Source of the DNA: Corynebacterium anserum
Lineage (GTDB): Bacteria > Actinomycetota > Actinomycetes > Mycobacteriales > Mycobacteriaceae
Direction of reading: 5' to 3'
NCBI RefSeq assembly: GCF_014262665.1
Contig: NZ_CP046883.1
Coordinates: 372,001-436,000, forward strand
Length of the DNA: 64,000 bases
The position numbers were made by a program, and so were the translations under genes. Positions 8,647-17,332 of this stretch are shown one piece after another; the first letter of the stretch is position 1; each line of letters starts with the position of its first letter. Under the pieces are notes generated by a model. It was not told where the DNA came from, ran no database searches, and saw only the letters and a list, made by a program, of their open reading frames with translations.

Positions 8647-10260
8647 GTGACCGACGCAGCTAATAATCAGAATCAGAACTCTCCTACGAACCACTCTTTC
8701 TCCGAACAGGAGCTTATCCGTCGCGATAAGCGTCAGAGGCTGCTGGATGAGGGCAAGCAGGCATATCCGGTGGAAGTGCCACGCACTCACACCCTGGCTC
8801 AAATTCGCGATCAGTATGTTGCGCTGCCTAAGGGCGAGGGTGAGGGTGAGGCTGCTGGCATCGAAAGAAAAGAGGGCGTTACCTACCTGGAAGCAGGGGA
8901 AGAAACGCAAGATGTTGTGGGCATCGCAGGCCGTGTGATGTTCATTCGCAACACCGGAAAACTCGCGTTCGCCACACTCCAGGATGGTGATGGTACCAAA
9001 CTGCAACTCATGCTTTCGCTTGCTGAAGTCGGCGAAGAAGCACTCGCTGAGTGGAAGTCCCTGGTGGATCTAGGTGACATGGTGTTTGCCGAAGGCCGCG
9101 TGATCTCATCTCGCCGGGGTGAGCTATCCATTTTGGCGAGCCGGTGGTTCATGGCGGCGAAAGCTCTGCGCCCGCTGCCAGTGGCGCATAAGGACATGTC
9201 TGAAGACACCCGCATTCGTGCTCGCTACACGGATTTGATTATGCGCGACGCCGCACGTGAAACCGCTATGATCCGCATCAAAGTGATGCGCGCCCTGCGC
9301 CACGCCATGGAGCGCCGCGGCTTTCTAGAACTGGAAACCCCAATGTTGCAAACCCTCCACGGAGGGGCAGCGGCACGCCCATTCGTCACCCACTCCAACG
9401 CGTTGGACATTGATCTGTACTTGCGCATTGCCCCAGAATTGTTCCTCAAGCGTGCGGTTGTTGGCGGTTTGGACAAGGTATTTGAGATCAATCGCAATTT
9501 CCGTAATGAGGGTGTGGATTCCACCCACAGTCCCGAATTCGCCATGATGGAGACCTACTCCGCGTATGGAACATATGACGACGCAGCCAGAACCACCCGC
9601 GAAGTCATCCAAGAAGTAGCTGAAGAAGTCTTCGGATCCACAAAGGTCACATTGGCTGATGGCACGGAGTATGACTTTGGAGGGGAATGGGAATCCATTG
9701 AGATGTACCCATCCTTAAATGAGGCACTGCAGAAGAAATATCCTGGCCAGCCTGAAGTCACGGTTGACTCCACTGTCGAAGAGTTGAAAGAACTGGCGCA
9801 GCTCATAGGCCTTGACGTTCCGGCTAAGGGAGGCTGGGGTCACGGAAAACTCGTCGAAGAAATCTGGGAAGTGTTGTGCGAAGACCAGCTGCATGGGCCA
9901 ATCTTTGTGCGTAACTTCCCTGTGGAAACATCGCCTCTGGTACGTCAGCACCGTTCCCAGCGCGGTGTCACCGAAAAATGGGATTTGTACGTACGTGGCT
10001 TTGAACTCGCGACGGGATATTCCGAGTTGGTTGATCCGGTGATTCAGCGGGAACGTTTCGAGGATCAAGCTCGTCTGGCTGCCGGTGGCGATGATGAGGC
10101 GATGGTACTGGATGAGGACTTCCTGGCAGCGATGGAGCAGGGTATGCCGCCGACGGCCGGCACCGGCATGGGGATGGATCGCCTGTTGATGGCCTACACC
10201 GGTTTGGGCATCCGTGAAACTGTGCTCTTCCCGCTGGTAAAGCCTGAGCGGGACAGCTAA
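8647..10260 (+). CDS. lysS: Lysyl-tRNA synthetase, class II
   Basis: Charges tRNA-Lys with lysine in the cytosol. Residues about 85-190 form the OB-fold anticodon-binding domain ([22 protein letters not shown]). The class II core follows with motif 2 ([20 protein letters not shown]) and motif 3 ([15 protein letters not shown]). The length of 537 residues is normal. The GTG at 8647 (VTDAANN) is preferred over the GTG at 8611 because the intervening residues are not typical, though neither has a clear ribosome binding site. In mycobacteria lysS lies near clpC. Here clpC is 11 kb downstream with metabolic genes in between. Confidence 0.95.
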   Translation: MTDAANNQNQNSPTNHSFSEQELIRRDKRQRLLDEGKQAYPVEVPRTHTLAQIRDQYVALPKGEGEGEAAGIERKEGVTYLEAGEETQDVVGIAGRVMFIRNTGKLAFATLQDGDGTKLQLMLSLAEVGEEALAEWKSLVDLGDMVFAEGRVISSRRGELSILASRWFMAAKALRPLPVAHKDMSEDTRIRARYTDLIMRDAARETAMIRIKVMRALRHAMERRGFLELETPMLQTLHGGAAARPFVTHSNALDIDLYLRIAPELFLKRAVVGGLDKVFEINRNFRNEGVDSTHSPEFAMMETYSAYGTYDDAARTTREVIQEVAEEVFGSTKVTLADGTEYDFGGEWESIEMYPSLNEALQKKYPGQPEVTVDSTVEELKELAQLIGLDVPAKGGWGHGKLVEEIWEVLCEDQLHGPIFVRNFPVETSPLVRQHRSQRGVTEKWDLYVRGFELATGYSELVDPVIQRERFEDQARLAAGGDDEAMVLDEDFLAAMEQGMPPTAGTGMGMDRLLMAYTGLGIRETVLFPLVKPERDS

Positions 10261-10572
10261 CAGCGCAGCGCATAGCTATCTGACCATGTGAATGGGAAGA
10301 CATGGCGCGCCCCATAATCTGGTCAGGCCGAGATTTGTGACCAGCGGATCAGGCGATGGTGAATCATGTGAATTTCCTGTATGGGGGGACACTATTCCTT
10401 GGAAAGTGTGATGGAGGCCATGCCTGTGCTTTATGCTAAGGACATATCTATTTGGACAGTCGTAGTTGGGCTGCCCATTACCGGCCGATGCGTCGGATAG
10501 ACTGCTCGACTCTGCTCGACAAAAGCACCTCGAACAACCTAGAGAAGAACCATTGAAAGGTGGCCACACAGC
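10261..10572. other. Intergenic region before the acyl-CoA dehydrogenase operon
   Basis: This 312-bp stretch has no convincing coding frame and no clear terminator after lysS. It should hold the promoter of the dehydrogenase pair. GAAAGGTGG about nine bases before the ATG at 10573 is a plausible ribosome binding site. Nothing else is recognised. Confidence 0.5.
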
Positions 10573-11988
10573 ATGAGCGACCGTAATCGACACGATTCGA
10601 CTCCTGGCCTGAACCGCATCAAGCGTGATGCAATTGGCACTGCGATGCGTTACCTCACTCGTTTCACCGGCTCCGAGCTGGCCGACAAGTACGGCCTTGG
10701 ACCAAAGGTGGATCGTGTGGCGTACGAATCAACCAAGACTGGCATGCGCACCTTGGGGAAGGTCAACCGTCAGTTCAAGAAGGTGAAGGGTTCCGGTAAG
10801 CCAGTTCGTCTGCCGTCTCAGACCACTGATGAGAATAACCAGCCAGTTCCAACCGAGGCACCTGCTAAGGGCAAGGCCCCATTCGATCTGAACCCTACTG
10901 AGGATCAGCAGATGATTGTCACGGCTGTGCGCGAGTTTGCTGAGGAGCAGCTCCGACCAGTCGCGTCCGAGTGCAATGAGGAGTCCAAGCCTGCGGACGG
11001 CCTGTTGGATACCGCTGCTGAGCTCGGCGTTGCGCTTATTAACCTTCCGGAGGAGTTCGATGGTATTGCGTCTGCCTCCGGTGCTACTACTAATGCCTTG
11101 ATCGCTGAGGCTTTGGCATTCGGCGACATGGGGCTGGCTACGGCTATTTTGGCTCCCGCTGCCGTGGCCAATGTCATTACCAACTACGGTGATGATTCTC
11201 AGCAGAAGACTTACCTGCCAGCTTTCGCTGGTGAGACCGTTCCAGCCGCTGCTGTGATTGTCTCCGAAGCACGCCCATTGTTCGATCCTTTCGAGTTACA
11301 GACCTCCGCTGTGCGCGATGGTGACTCCCTGGTTTTGAACGGTGTGAAGACTTTGGTTCCTAACGCCGGCGAGGCTGAGCTGTTCATCGTCGGTGTGAAC
11401 CTGGATGGCGTGAACACCTTTGTGATTGTTGAGTCCGATACGGAAGGGCTCGTCATTGAAGCTGATCCTTCCATGGGTCTGCGTGGCGCTGCGCTGGGCC
11501 GTGTGTTGCTCAAGGATGTTCGAGTTCCTGTCGCGAACCTTCTGGGTGGCTCTGATCTCGACGCAGAAAAGCGCGAAGAAGACTATGCCGAGATCATTCG
11601 CCGTGCTCGTCTGGGCTGGGCTGCGTTGGCTGCCGGTACTGGTGAGGCCGTGCTGGAGTACACCAAGAAGTACGTGAATGAGCGCGAGGCGTTTGGTGAG
11701 CCAATTTCCTACCGTCAGTCCGTTGCTTTCATGGTTGCCAATATCCGCATTGAACTTGATGCGCTGCGCATGATCGTTTTGCGCGGTGTGTCCCGCTTGG
11801 ATCAGGGCCTGAGTTACCACCGTGAGGCTGGTCTGGCGAAGCGTTTTGCCTCTGATAAGGGCATGGTCTTTGGTCTCGATGGTGTGCAGCTGCTCGGTGG
11901 CCATGGCTTCACGAAGGAACATCCTGTTGAGCGCTGGTACCGCGATTTACGCGCCGTCGGAATCGCCGAGGGCGTTGTGGTCCTGTAA
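10573..11988 (+). CDS. Acyl-CoA dehydrogenase family protein (first subunit of pair)
   Basis: A 471-residue flavoprotein of the acyl-CoA dehydrogenase family. Residues 1-100 are a lineage-specific extension with a Lys-rich linker. The N-terminal helical domain starts near DLNPTEDQQMIVTAVREFAEEQL, then the mid beta domain, then the C-terminal helical domain with RLGWAALAAGTGEAVLEYTKKYVNEREAFG and LLGGHGFTKEHPVERWYRDLRAVGIAEG. It ends three residues after the AEG that aligns with the catalytic Glu loop (usually YEGTxxI), so the last helix is missing. It is followed 48 bases later by a second homologue. The two probably form a heteromeric fatty acyl-CoA dehydrogenase, as known for paired FadE enzymes. 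Substrate unknown. Confidence 0.85.
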   Translation: MSDRNRHDSTPGLNRIKRDAIGTAMRYLTRFTGSELADKYGLGPKVDRVAYESTKTGMRTLGKVNRQFKKVKGSGKPVRLPSQTTDENNQPVPTEAPAKGKAPFDLNPTEDQQMIVTAVREFAEEQLRPVASECNEESKPADGLLDTAAELGVALINLPEEFDGIASASGATTNALIAEALAFGDMGLATAILAPAAVANVITNYGDDSQQKTYLPAFAGETVPAAAVIVSEARPLFDPFELQTSAVRDGDSLVLNGVKTLVPNAGEAELFIVGVNLDGVNTFVIVESDTEGLVIEADPSMGLRGAALGRVLLKDVRVPVANLLGGSDLDAEKREEDYAEIIRRARLGWAALAAGTGEAVLEYTKKYVNEREAFGEPISYRQSVAFMVANIRIELDALRMIVLRGVSRLDQGLSYHREAGLAKRFASDKGMVFGLDGVQLLGGHGFTKEHPVERWYRDLRAVGIAEGVVVL

Positions 11989-12036
11989 TCAACCCGCATT
12001 CAAAACTAAGACCCAAGAATTTAGAGGAATCACATC

Positions 12037-13248
12037 ATGATTAATCTGGAACTCCCGAAGCGTCTGAAGGCGGGCTACAACCAGGCTCACCAAGCTGCCG
12101 CTGAGATTTTCCGTCCGATTTCCCGTAAATATGACCTGGCTGAGCACACTCGTCCGGTTGAGCTGGACACCATGGCTTCACTGGTGGAAGGCATGTCCGA
12201 CGCCGGTGCATCCATGGCTGGTGCGGCTGGTGGCCGCGGCGATGCGAAGAAGCCATCCAAGCCAGGTGTGAAGAATGGTGGCAACATGGCGGCCATTCTG
12301 AATGTCATGGAGCTGTGCTGGGGCGACGTAGGTTTGCTGCTGTCCATGCCTTATCAGGGCTTGGGTAACTCTGCGATCGCGGCTGTCGCTACCGACGAGC
12401 AGTTGGAGCGTTTCGGCAAGATCTGGGCTTCCATGGCTATTACGGAGCCACAGTTCGGTTCTGACTCCGCAGCTGTCGCTACGACTGCGAAATTGGATGG
12501 CGACGAGTATGTCCTGAATGGCGAGAAGATCTTCGTCACCGCTGGTGAGCGTTGCACTCACGTAGTGGTGTGGGCTTCTGTAGACAAGTCCGCTGGCCGT
12601 GCCGCTATTAAGTCCTTCGTGGTGCCGCGTGACACCCCAGGTTTTGAGTTGGTGCGTTTGGAGCACAAGCTGGGTATTCGTGCATCCGATACCGCTCATT
12701 TCATCTTGGATAACGTGCGCGTTCCAAAGGAGAACCTGCTGGGTTCTCCTGAGGTGGACACCAAGAAGGGCTTCGGCGGTGTCATGGCCACCTTCGACAA
12801 CACTCGTCCTCTGGTGGCGGGCATGGCCGTCGGTGTTGCCCGTGCATCTCTGGAGAAGCTCCGTGAGATCTTGACCGACGCCGGCGTGGTTATTGACTAC
12901 GATGCTCCTGCTTGGGCTCAGTCTGCTGCTGCTTCTGAGTACATTCGTTTGGAATCCGATTGGGAAGCTGCCTACCTGCTGACCTTGCGTGCAGGTTGGA
13001 TGGCTGACAACAAGATCCCGAACTCCAAGGAAGCCTCCGAGTCCAAAGCAAAGGCTGGCCGCATGGCTACAGATTTGACTCTGCGAGCAGTAGAGCTGGC
13101 CGGTGCCTATGGTTACTCTGAGCGCGACTTGCTGGAGAAGTGGGCACGTGACTCCAAGATTCTGGACATCTTTGAGGGCACTCAGCAGATCCAGCAGCTG
13201 ATCGTGGCTCGCCGCGAGCTGGGACTCAATTCTTCCCAGCTCAAGTAG
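12037..13248 (+). CDS. Acyl-CoA dehydrogenase family protein (second subunit of pair)
   Basis: A 403-residue acyl-CoA dehydrogenase. It shows FAD/substrate-binding signatures (MAITEPQFGSDSAAVATTA; LNGEKIFVTAGERCTHVVVW) and the catalytic loop DIFEGTQQIQQLIVARRELG, where Glu of EGT is the expected base. The N-terminal domain carries an unusual Gly/Ala-rich insert with KKPSKPGVK near residues 58-80. It is in an operon with the preceding homologue, 48 bases apart. Because the upstream subunit is truncated after its own EG, this one may carry the main activity, although both could be catalytic. Role: first step of beta-oxidation or of a related acyl chain desaturation. Confidence 0.88.
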   Translation: MINLELPKRLKAGYNQAHQAAAEIFRPISRKYDLAEHTRPVELDTMASLVEGMSDAGASMAGAAGGRGDAKKPSKPGVKNGGNMAAILNVMELCWGDVGLLLSMPYQGLGNSAIAAVATDEQLERFGKIWASMAITEPQFGSDSAAVATTAKLDGDEYVLNGEKIFVTAGERCTHVVVWASVDKSAGRAAIKSFVVPRDTPGFELVRLEHKLGIRASDTAHFILDNVRVPKENLLGSPEVDTKKGFGGVMATFDNTRPLVAGMAVGVARASLEKLREILTDAGVVIDYDAPAWAQSAAASEYIRLESDWEAAYLLTLRAGWMADNKIPNSKEASESKAKAGRMATDLTLRAVELAGAYGYSERDLLEKWARDSKILDIFEGTQQIQQLIVARRELGLNSSQLK

Positions 13249-13367
13249 AGTATTTATTTCACCGGATGGTGACTGTAACTTCAGTGGGGTGTCAACCTCA
13301 ATGAGTTGCAGCTGCGACCCAAGTGGAGTGTCACTGCCTCGGGCTATAGACCCGAGGGAAACTTCTT

Positions 13368-13403
13368 CCCCGCGCTAGGTTAGTGAATGAACCTAGCGCG
13401 GGG
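13368..13403 (+). terminator. Rho-independent terminator after acyl-CoA dehydrogenases
   Basis: A 14-bp perfect stem pairs CCCCGCGCTAGGTT (13368-13381) with AACCTAGCGCGGGG (13390-13403) around an 8-nt loop, followed by CTTTTCGTT. It sits about 120 bases after the second dehydrogenase and ends that operon. Confidence 0.85.
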
Positions 13404-13529
13404 CTTTTCGTTATGTTGTGATCCTATAGTGCTCGCACGGGAGGGGAACAGTCTGTGGCGAAGGATCGGTATGTTCAGAGGTTTGTACCGGTATGTCCAG
13501 AGGGGTGTAAACACACTGTGGGATGGGGT

Positions 13530-13613
13530 GCATCATGGGTAATTAGCTTTGAGCACTGTTGTTTGGGAGGGGCATCATGGTTAATTAGCTTTGTGCACTG
13601 TTGTTTGGGAGGG
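13530..13613. repeat. 42-bp imperfect tandem duplication
   Basis: Two head-to-tail copies (13530-13571 and 13572-13613) begin GCATCATGG and end GTTGTTTGGGAGGG, with two differences between them. They lie in the 440-bp space between the terminator and the sulfate operon, which otherwise holds only the operators near its end. No coding frame is supported. Confidence 0.85.
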
Positions 13614-13753
13614 GCACATCAGTTGATCTGTTAAAAATGCTGTGTGTTTTGAAGGGATCCGTCACTCATGCACCAGTCGGGGCGCTGTGTAGTGCTGAGC
13701 GATGCGCTGAATGTACTACTTAGTCTGCTTTGAGGTGAATTTATACCTCATTT

Positions 13754-13814
13754 TGTACCGATCTGTCTATTAGGTGCTATGGTTGAATGTATTCAATGCA
13801 GACTGATCGGTCTA
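13754..13814 (+). promoter_or_regulatory. Two McbR-like operators upstream of the sulfate transporter
   Basis: CAGAC-TGATCG-GTCTA (13799-13814) matches the corynebacterial McbR operator TAGAC-N6-GTCTA with one difference. TGTAC-CGATCT-GTCTA (13754-13769) matches with two. Both precede cysP at 13842. McbR represses sulfur assimilation genes in C. glutamicum, so control of this operon by sulfur supply is likely. A separate inverted repeat, TGAGGT...ACCTCA (13731-13750), may be a site for another regulator. Confidence 0.55.
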
Positions 13815-13841
13815 TTCTGACTCTAGAAACGAGAGCCCACC

Positions 13842-15431
13842 ATGACGAAAGCTCGCGATGGAGCCACAGGTTCACACCCATCCCGCGATAACACGAAGTG
13901 GACTGCAGGAAACTCGAGTGCAAGAAAATTGACGAGCATAATTGGTGCCCTGGCCGTCATATGTCTGCTCATTGCGATTTTTACAGCTCCGGGAGGTAGT
14001 ACAGATAACCCTGATGGAGAAGACTTCTCTACAGGTGACCACCACCTCAATGTTGTCGCATATGCAGTTCCCAAAGTCGGGTTTGACCGAGTAATTCCTG
14101 CATTCCGAGCCACCGAAGCCGGACACAGCGTAGGCTTCGCGGAATCCTACGGAGCCTCCGGGGATCAATCCCGCAAGGTAGTCCGTCATGTTCCCACTGA
14201 TGTAGTTAACTTCTCCGTCGAACCGGATATCACCAGGTTGGTGAAAGCTGGCGTCGTTGATGAAAATTGGCGTAACGACATTCCCGGTGACGCTTCCCAC
14301 AAAGCGGTACCTTTTGGTTCGGTCGTGACTTTCGTGACTCGTAAAGGAAACCCGAAGGGTATCAAGACATGGGACGACCTTCTACGGCCTGGCCTTGAAG
14401 TGATCAGTCCCAATCCAGCATCGTCTGGATCAGCTAAGTGGAACATCCTCGCGCCATATGCGTACTGGTTCTTTCAAAAGCTTGATAGCGATGCGAAGGC
14501 ATTGGGGATGCGCGGTAATAACCTAGGAGGATCGAGTTCCGGCACGCCACACGCCACCCAAGACGTCGCCCAAGGAGCTGAGCAATACTCCGCGCGAAGT
14601 GACGCACAACGCCCCCTCCAAGACACTGCGCAACCCATCGCGCGAGATACTACCGAAACGAATCCCCACGATCCGAACCATGCGGACTATGTAGCCGCCC
14701 ACGAATATGCAACGGCCAAAGTCAAGCAGCTGGTTCATAATGCGTTCAAAATTCGTCCAAAGTCGGGACGAGAGGCCACGTCCGCGTTTGAACAGGGACA
14801 AGGGGACGTGCTGCTGAGCTACGAAAATGAGGCGATCATGCTGGATAAAATGTCTGGCGGTAGGTATGACTACCTCAACCCAGACGTCACTTTTCGCATC
14901 GAAAACCCAGTGGCCGTCATAAATGACAGCAAAAATCTCGAACAAGCTGAGGCATTCCGCAACTTCCTATTCACACCAGAGGCGGCAAGACTCTGGGCGG
15001 AAGAAGGCTTCCGTCCAGCAGTGGATCTCTTCGCGGAAAATCGATTCGGTGCTTCTCATGCGACGCCGAGTAGCTCTCTCACTGATCCTCACACCACATA
15101 CGGCGACGCCACCGTCCGCACCTCGAGCGCCTCCGCGCAAGCGCCGGCTGGTGCAGAACACTCGGTTATTGACTCTTTACCGCGGGAGGCACGTGAAAGG
15201 TTCCGTCCTGTTGAAACTATCCACACTATTGACCAGCTCGCCGATGCCTGTGCTCAGCTGGCAAAGCAATCACCCACACTCGCACAGCATCACAAATTGT
15301 GGGATCCGAATAGTGGGAAAGACACTCCAAAGAAAGGCTGGGCCATGGTTGATGCCCTGCTCTTCAATCAAGCTAAACCCGGCGAAGACAGCGCGGACGG
15401 CGTAATCACCACTATCTATAAAGAAGCCTGA
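13842..15431 (+). CDS. cysP: Sulfate/thiosulfate ABC transporter substrate-binding protein
   Basis: A 529-residue extracytoplasmic binding protein of the Sbp/CysP family. An N-terminal anchor or signal segment (SIIGALAVICLLIAIF, about residues 38-53) is followed by LNVVAYAVPKVGFDRVIPAF, FAESYGASGDQSRKV and the family block DVVNFSVEPDITRLVKAGVV. VISPNPASSGSAKWN is the conserved oxyanion-binding motif. It is much longer than the usual ~340 residues because of a low-complexity insert at about 225-285 and an extended C-terminus after about 410. First gene of cysP-T-W-A, the system that imports sulfate. Start: ATG at 13842 after GAGAG. Confidence 0.85.
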   Translation: MTKARDGATGSHPSRDNTKWTAGNSSARKLTSIIGALAVICLLIAIFTAPGGSTDNPDGEDFSTGDHHLNVVAYAVPKVGFDRVIPAFRATEAGHSVGFAESYGASGDQSRKVVRHVPTDVVNFSVEPDITRLVKAGVVDENWRNDIPGDASHKAVPFGSVVTFVTRKGNPKGIKTWDDLLRPGLEVISPNPASSGSAKWNILAPYAYWFFQKLDSDAKALGMRGNNLGGSSSGTPHATQDVAQGAEQYSARSDAQRPLQDTAQPIARDTTETNPHDPNHADYVAAHEYATAKVKQLVHNAFKIRPKSGREATSAFEQGQGDVLLSYENEAIMLDKMSGGRYDYLNPDVTFRIENPVAVINDSKNLEQAEAFRNFLFTPEAARLWAEEGFRPAVDLFAENRFGASHATPSSSLTDPHTTYGDATVRTSSASAQAPAGAEHSVIDSLPREARERFRPVETIHTIDQLADACAQLAKQSPTLAQHHKLWDPNSGKDTPKKGWAMVDALLFNQAKPGEDSADGVITTIYKEA

Positions 15432-15469
15432 TATGAAAAAACCTATAAAGAGGTCTGATATGAAACAAC
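15416..15469. repeat. 27-bp tandem duplication across the cysP stop / cysT start
   Basis: CTATAAAGA...ATATGAAA occurs at 15416-15442 and again at 15443-15469 with four differences. Each copy carries a TGA stop and an ATG. The cysT gene therefore has two alternative starts, at 15433 and 15460, each set in the same context. Confidence 0.8.
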
Positions 15470-16518
15470 AATCGACCTCCACTGGCATTAATGATGACGG
15501 AGTTTTTGCTACTACTGCGAATTCTGTGGACTTGGATGTGAACCAGGCAGGACCGGGGTTGGATGTGAACCAGGCAGGACCGGGGTTGAATGTGAAACCT
15601 CATTCTTCGGTGGGCAGAATTATCAACAAAAGCGGATCGCCACAAATCCCAAATTTCGGGAATTGGGGATTAGGCCTAAGCATGCTGTGGCTTTCCATAA
15701 TTGTGCTTCTCCCACTCGCAGCGTTGACGACTGACGCTTTCTCTGCTGGGGGAATCGCCGGATTCATCAAAGCCGCTACTGCTCCCGCTGCCTTAGCCGC
15801 ATTCCGTGTGACAATTTGGGTAAGCTTCGCCGTCGCCTTAATTAACGCAGTATGCGGTCTACTCCTGGCCTGGGTTTTGGTGCGTGACGATTTTCCAGGC
15901 AAGAAAATTGTCAACGCACTCATCGATCTGCCATTCGCACTACCGACAATCGTCGCATCTCTCGTTCTGCTATCTCTCTATGGTCCGGACAGTCCAGTAG
16001 GGATAACAATCAACGCAACTCAGCCGGCGCTTGTACTAGCTCTCGCTTTTGTCACTCTTCCTTTTGTCGTACGAGCAGTTCAGCCGGTTCTCCTTGAACT
16101 TGATCGTGATGTGGAAGAAGCAGCGGCCAGCCTCGGTGCCAAAAACTTCACCATCTTCACCAAAATCATCCTTCCCGTATTATTTCCGCCGCTGCTTTCT
16201 GGATCAGGACTGGCATTTGCTCGAGCTATCGGCGAATATGGGTCAGTAGTTCTCATAGGTGGGTCGATTCCGGGGCAGACGCAAATGGCGTCGCAGTACA
16301 TCCAAGAACAAATTGAATCCGACGTCCCATCCGCCGCCGCTGCCGTCTCCGTGACACTCCTCATCCTTACATTCCTCGTGCTACTCGGGCTGAGATTCAT
16401 CGGACAACGGAATGAGCGCCGAATTAGTGGCAAGGCTGCTGGCTCAGTCCGCAGAACGCCCACTCAGCCGGTAGAGCGCGGAGGAAAAGGAGGAAAAGGA
16501 CTGAAAGATGCAACTTAA
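15433..16518 (+). CDS. cysT: Sulfate ABC transporter permease CysT
   Basis: A 361-residue inner-membrane permease. A variable cytosolic N-terminus of about 75 residues contains a 9-residue tandem repeat (LDVNQAGPG), encoded by an exact 27-bp duplication at 15532-15585. Six membrane segments follow from LSMLWLSIIVLLPLAALTT. The inner-loop EAA motif reads EEAAASLGAKNFTIFTKIILP. It ends 11 bases inside cysW. It pairs with CysW to form the channel for sulfate. Translation could begin at 15433 or 15460 because of the duplication at the junction with cysP. Confidence 0.88.
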   Translation: MKKPIKRSDMKQQSTSTGINDDGVFATTANSVDLDVNQAGPGLDVNQAGPGLNVKPHSSVGRIINKSGSPQIPNFGNWGLGLSMLWLSIIVLLPLAALTTDAFSAGGIAGFIKAATAPAALAAFRVTIWVSFAVALINAVCGLLLAWVLVRDDFPGKKIVNALIDLPFALPTIVASLVLLSLYGPDSPVGITINATQPALVLALAFVTLPFVVRAVQPVLLELDRDVEEAAASLGAKNFTIFTKIILPVLFPPLLSGSGLAFARAIGEYGSVVLIGGSIPGQTQMASQYIQEQIESDVPSAAAAVSVTLLILTFLVLLGLRFIGQRNERRISGKAAGSVRRTPTQPVERGGKGGKGLKDAT

Positions 16519-17332
16519 AAAGAGTACAGTCCTCGCATTGCGGACACTCGCGCTCGGATACATATTCGTTTTGGTAGTAGTTCCAATTGCCACAATTTTA
16601 TTCCGCACTTTCGAGCCAGGCTTGGGGCAGTTCTGGAAATGGATCACCACTCCGGCGGCTATTTCCGCGCTGCAGACGTCATTGATTATCGTCGCCATAA
16701 CTGTGCCAGTAAATATCGTGTTCGGAATAGTCGTGTCACTGGCGCAAGCCCGCGGAAACCACCGAGGCAAAGGAATCATCCACTCCCTGGTAGACCTGCC
16801 ATTTGCTGTATCGCCAATAATCGTGGGCACCTCCCTCGTGATGCTATGGGGAGCTGAAGGCTGGTTTGGGGGCCTTGAAAACTATGGGATTCGCATTATC
16901 TACGCGCTACCAGGAATGATCCTTGCGACCATATTTGGCACCATGCCATTTATCGTGCGCGAAGTTGAACCCGTACTTCGCGAAATGGGTACTGAACAAG
17001 AACAAGCAGCGGCAACGCTGGGCGCCTCCCCATGGCAGACATTCTTTCTTATTACCCTCCCCACGATTCGATGGGGACTGACCTACGGCGTAGTCCTCAC
17101 AGTCGCCAGAGCCCTAGGAGAATTTGGTGCGGTGATAATGGTGGCGTCGAACTTTGCCGGCGGTGGTCAGACACTCACACTCCTCGTCCATTCCCGCTAC
17201 ATAGACGACCACAACGAATACGGTGCCTACGCCGCAGCCACACTACTCATGGCTGTATCGGTTCTTGTGCTCGTAGTCATGACCGCCATTCAGAATCGAC
17301 AGGATAAAAAGCAAAATGGAAATCTTAGCTAA
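16508..17332 (+). CDS. cysW: Sulfate ABC transporter permease CysW
   Basis: A 274-residue permease with six membrane segments and the EAA loop QEQAAATLGASPWQTFFLITLP. It overlaps the end of cysT by 11 bases and the start of cysA by 17 bases, so translation of the operon is probably coupled. It forms the second half of the sulfate channel. Length and motifs are typical. Confidence 0.9.
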   Translation: MQLKKSTVLALRTLALGYIFVLVVVPIATILFRTFEPGLGQFWKWITTPAAISALQTSLIIVAITVPVNIVFGIVVSLAQARGNHRGKGIIHSLVDLPFAVSPIIVGTSLVMLWGAEGWFGGLENYGIRIIYALPGMILATIFGTMPFIVREVEPVLREMGTEQEQAAATLGASPWQTFFLITLPTIRWGLTYGVVLTVARALGEFGAVIMVASNFAGGGQTLTLLVHSRYIDDHNEYGAYAAATLLMAVSVLVLVVMTAIQNRQDKKQNGNLS

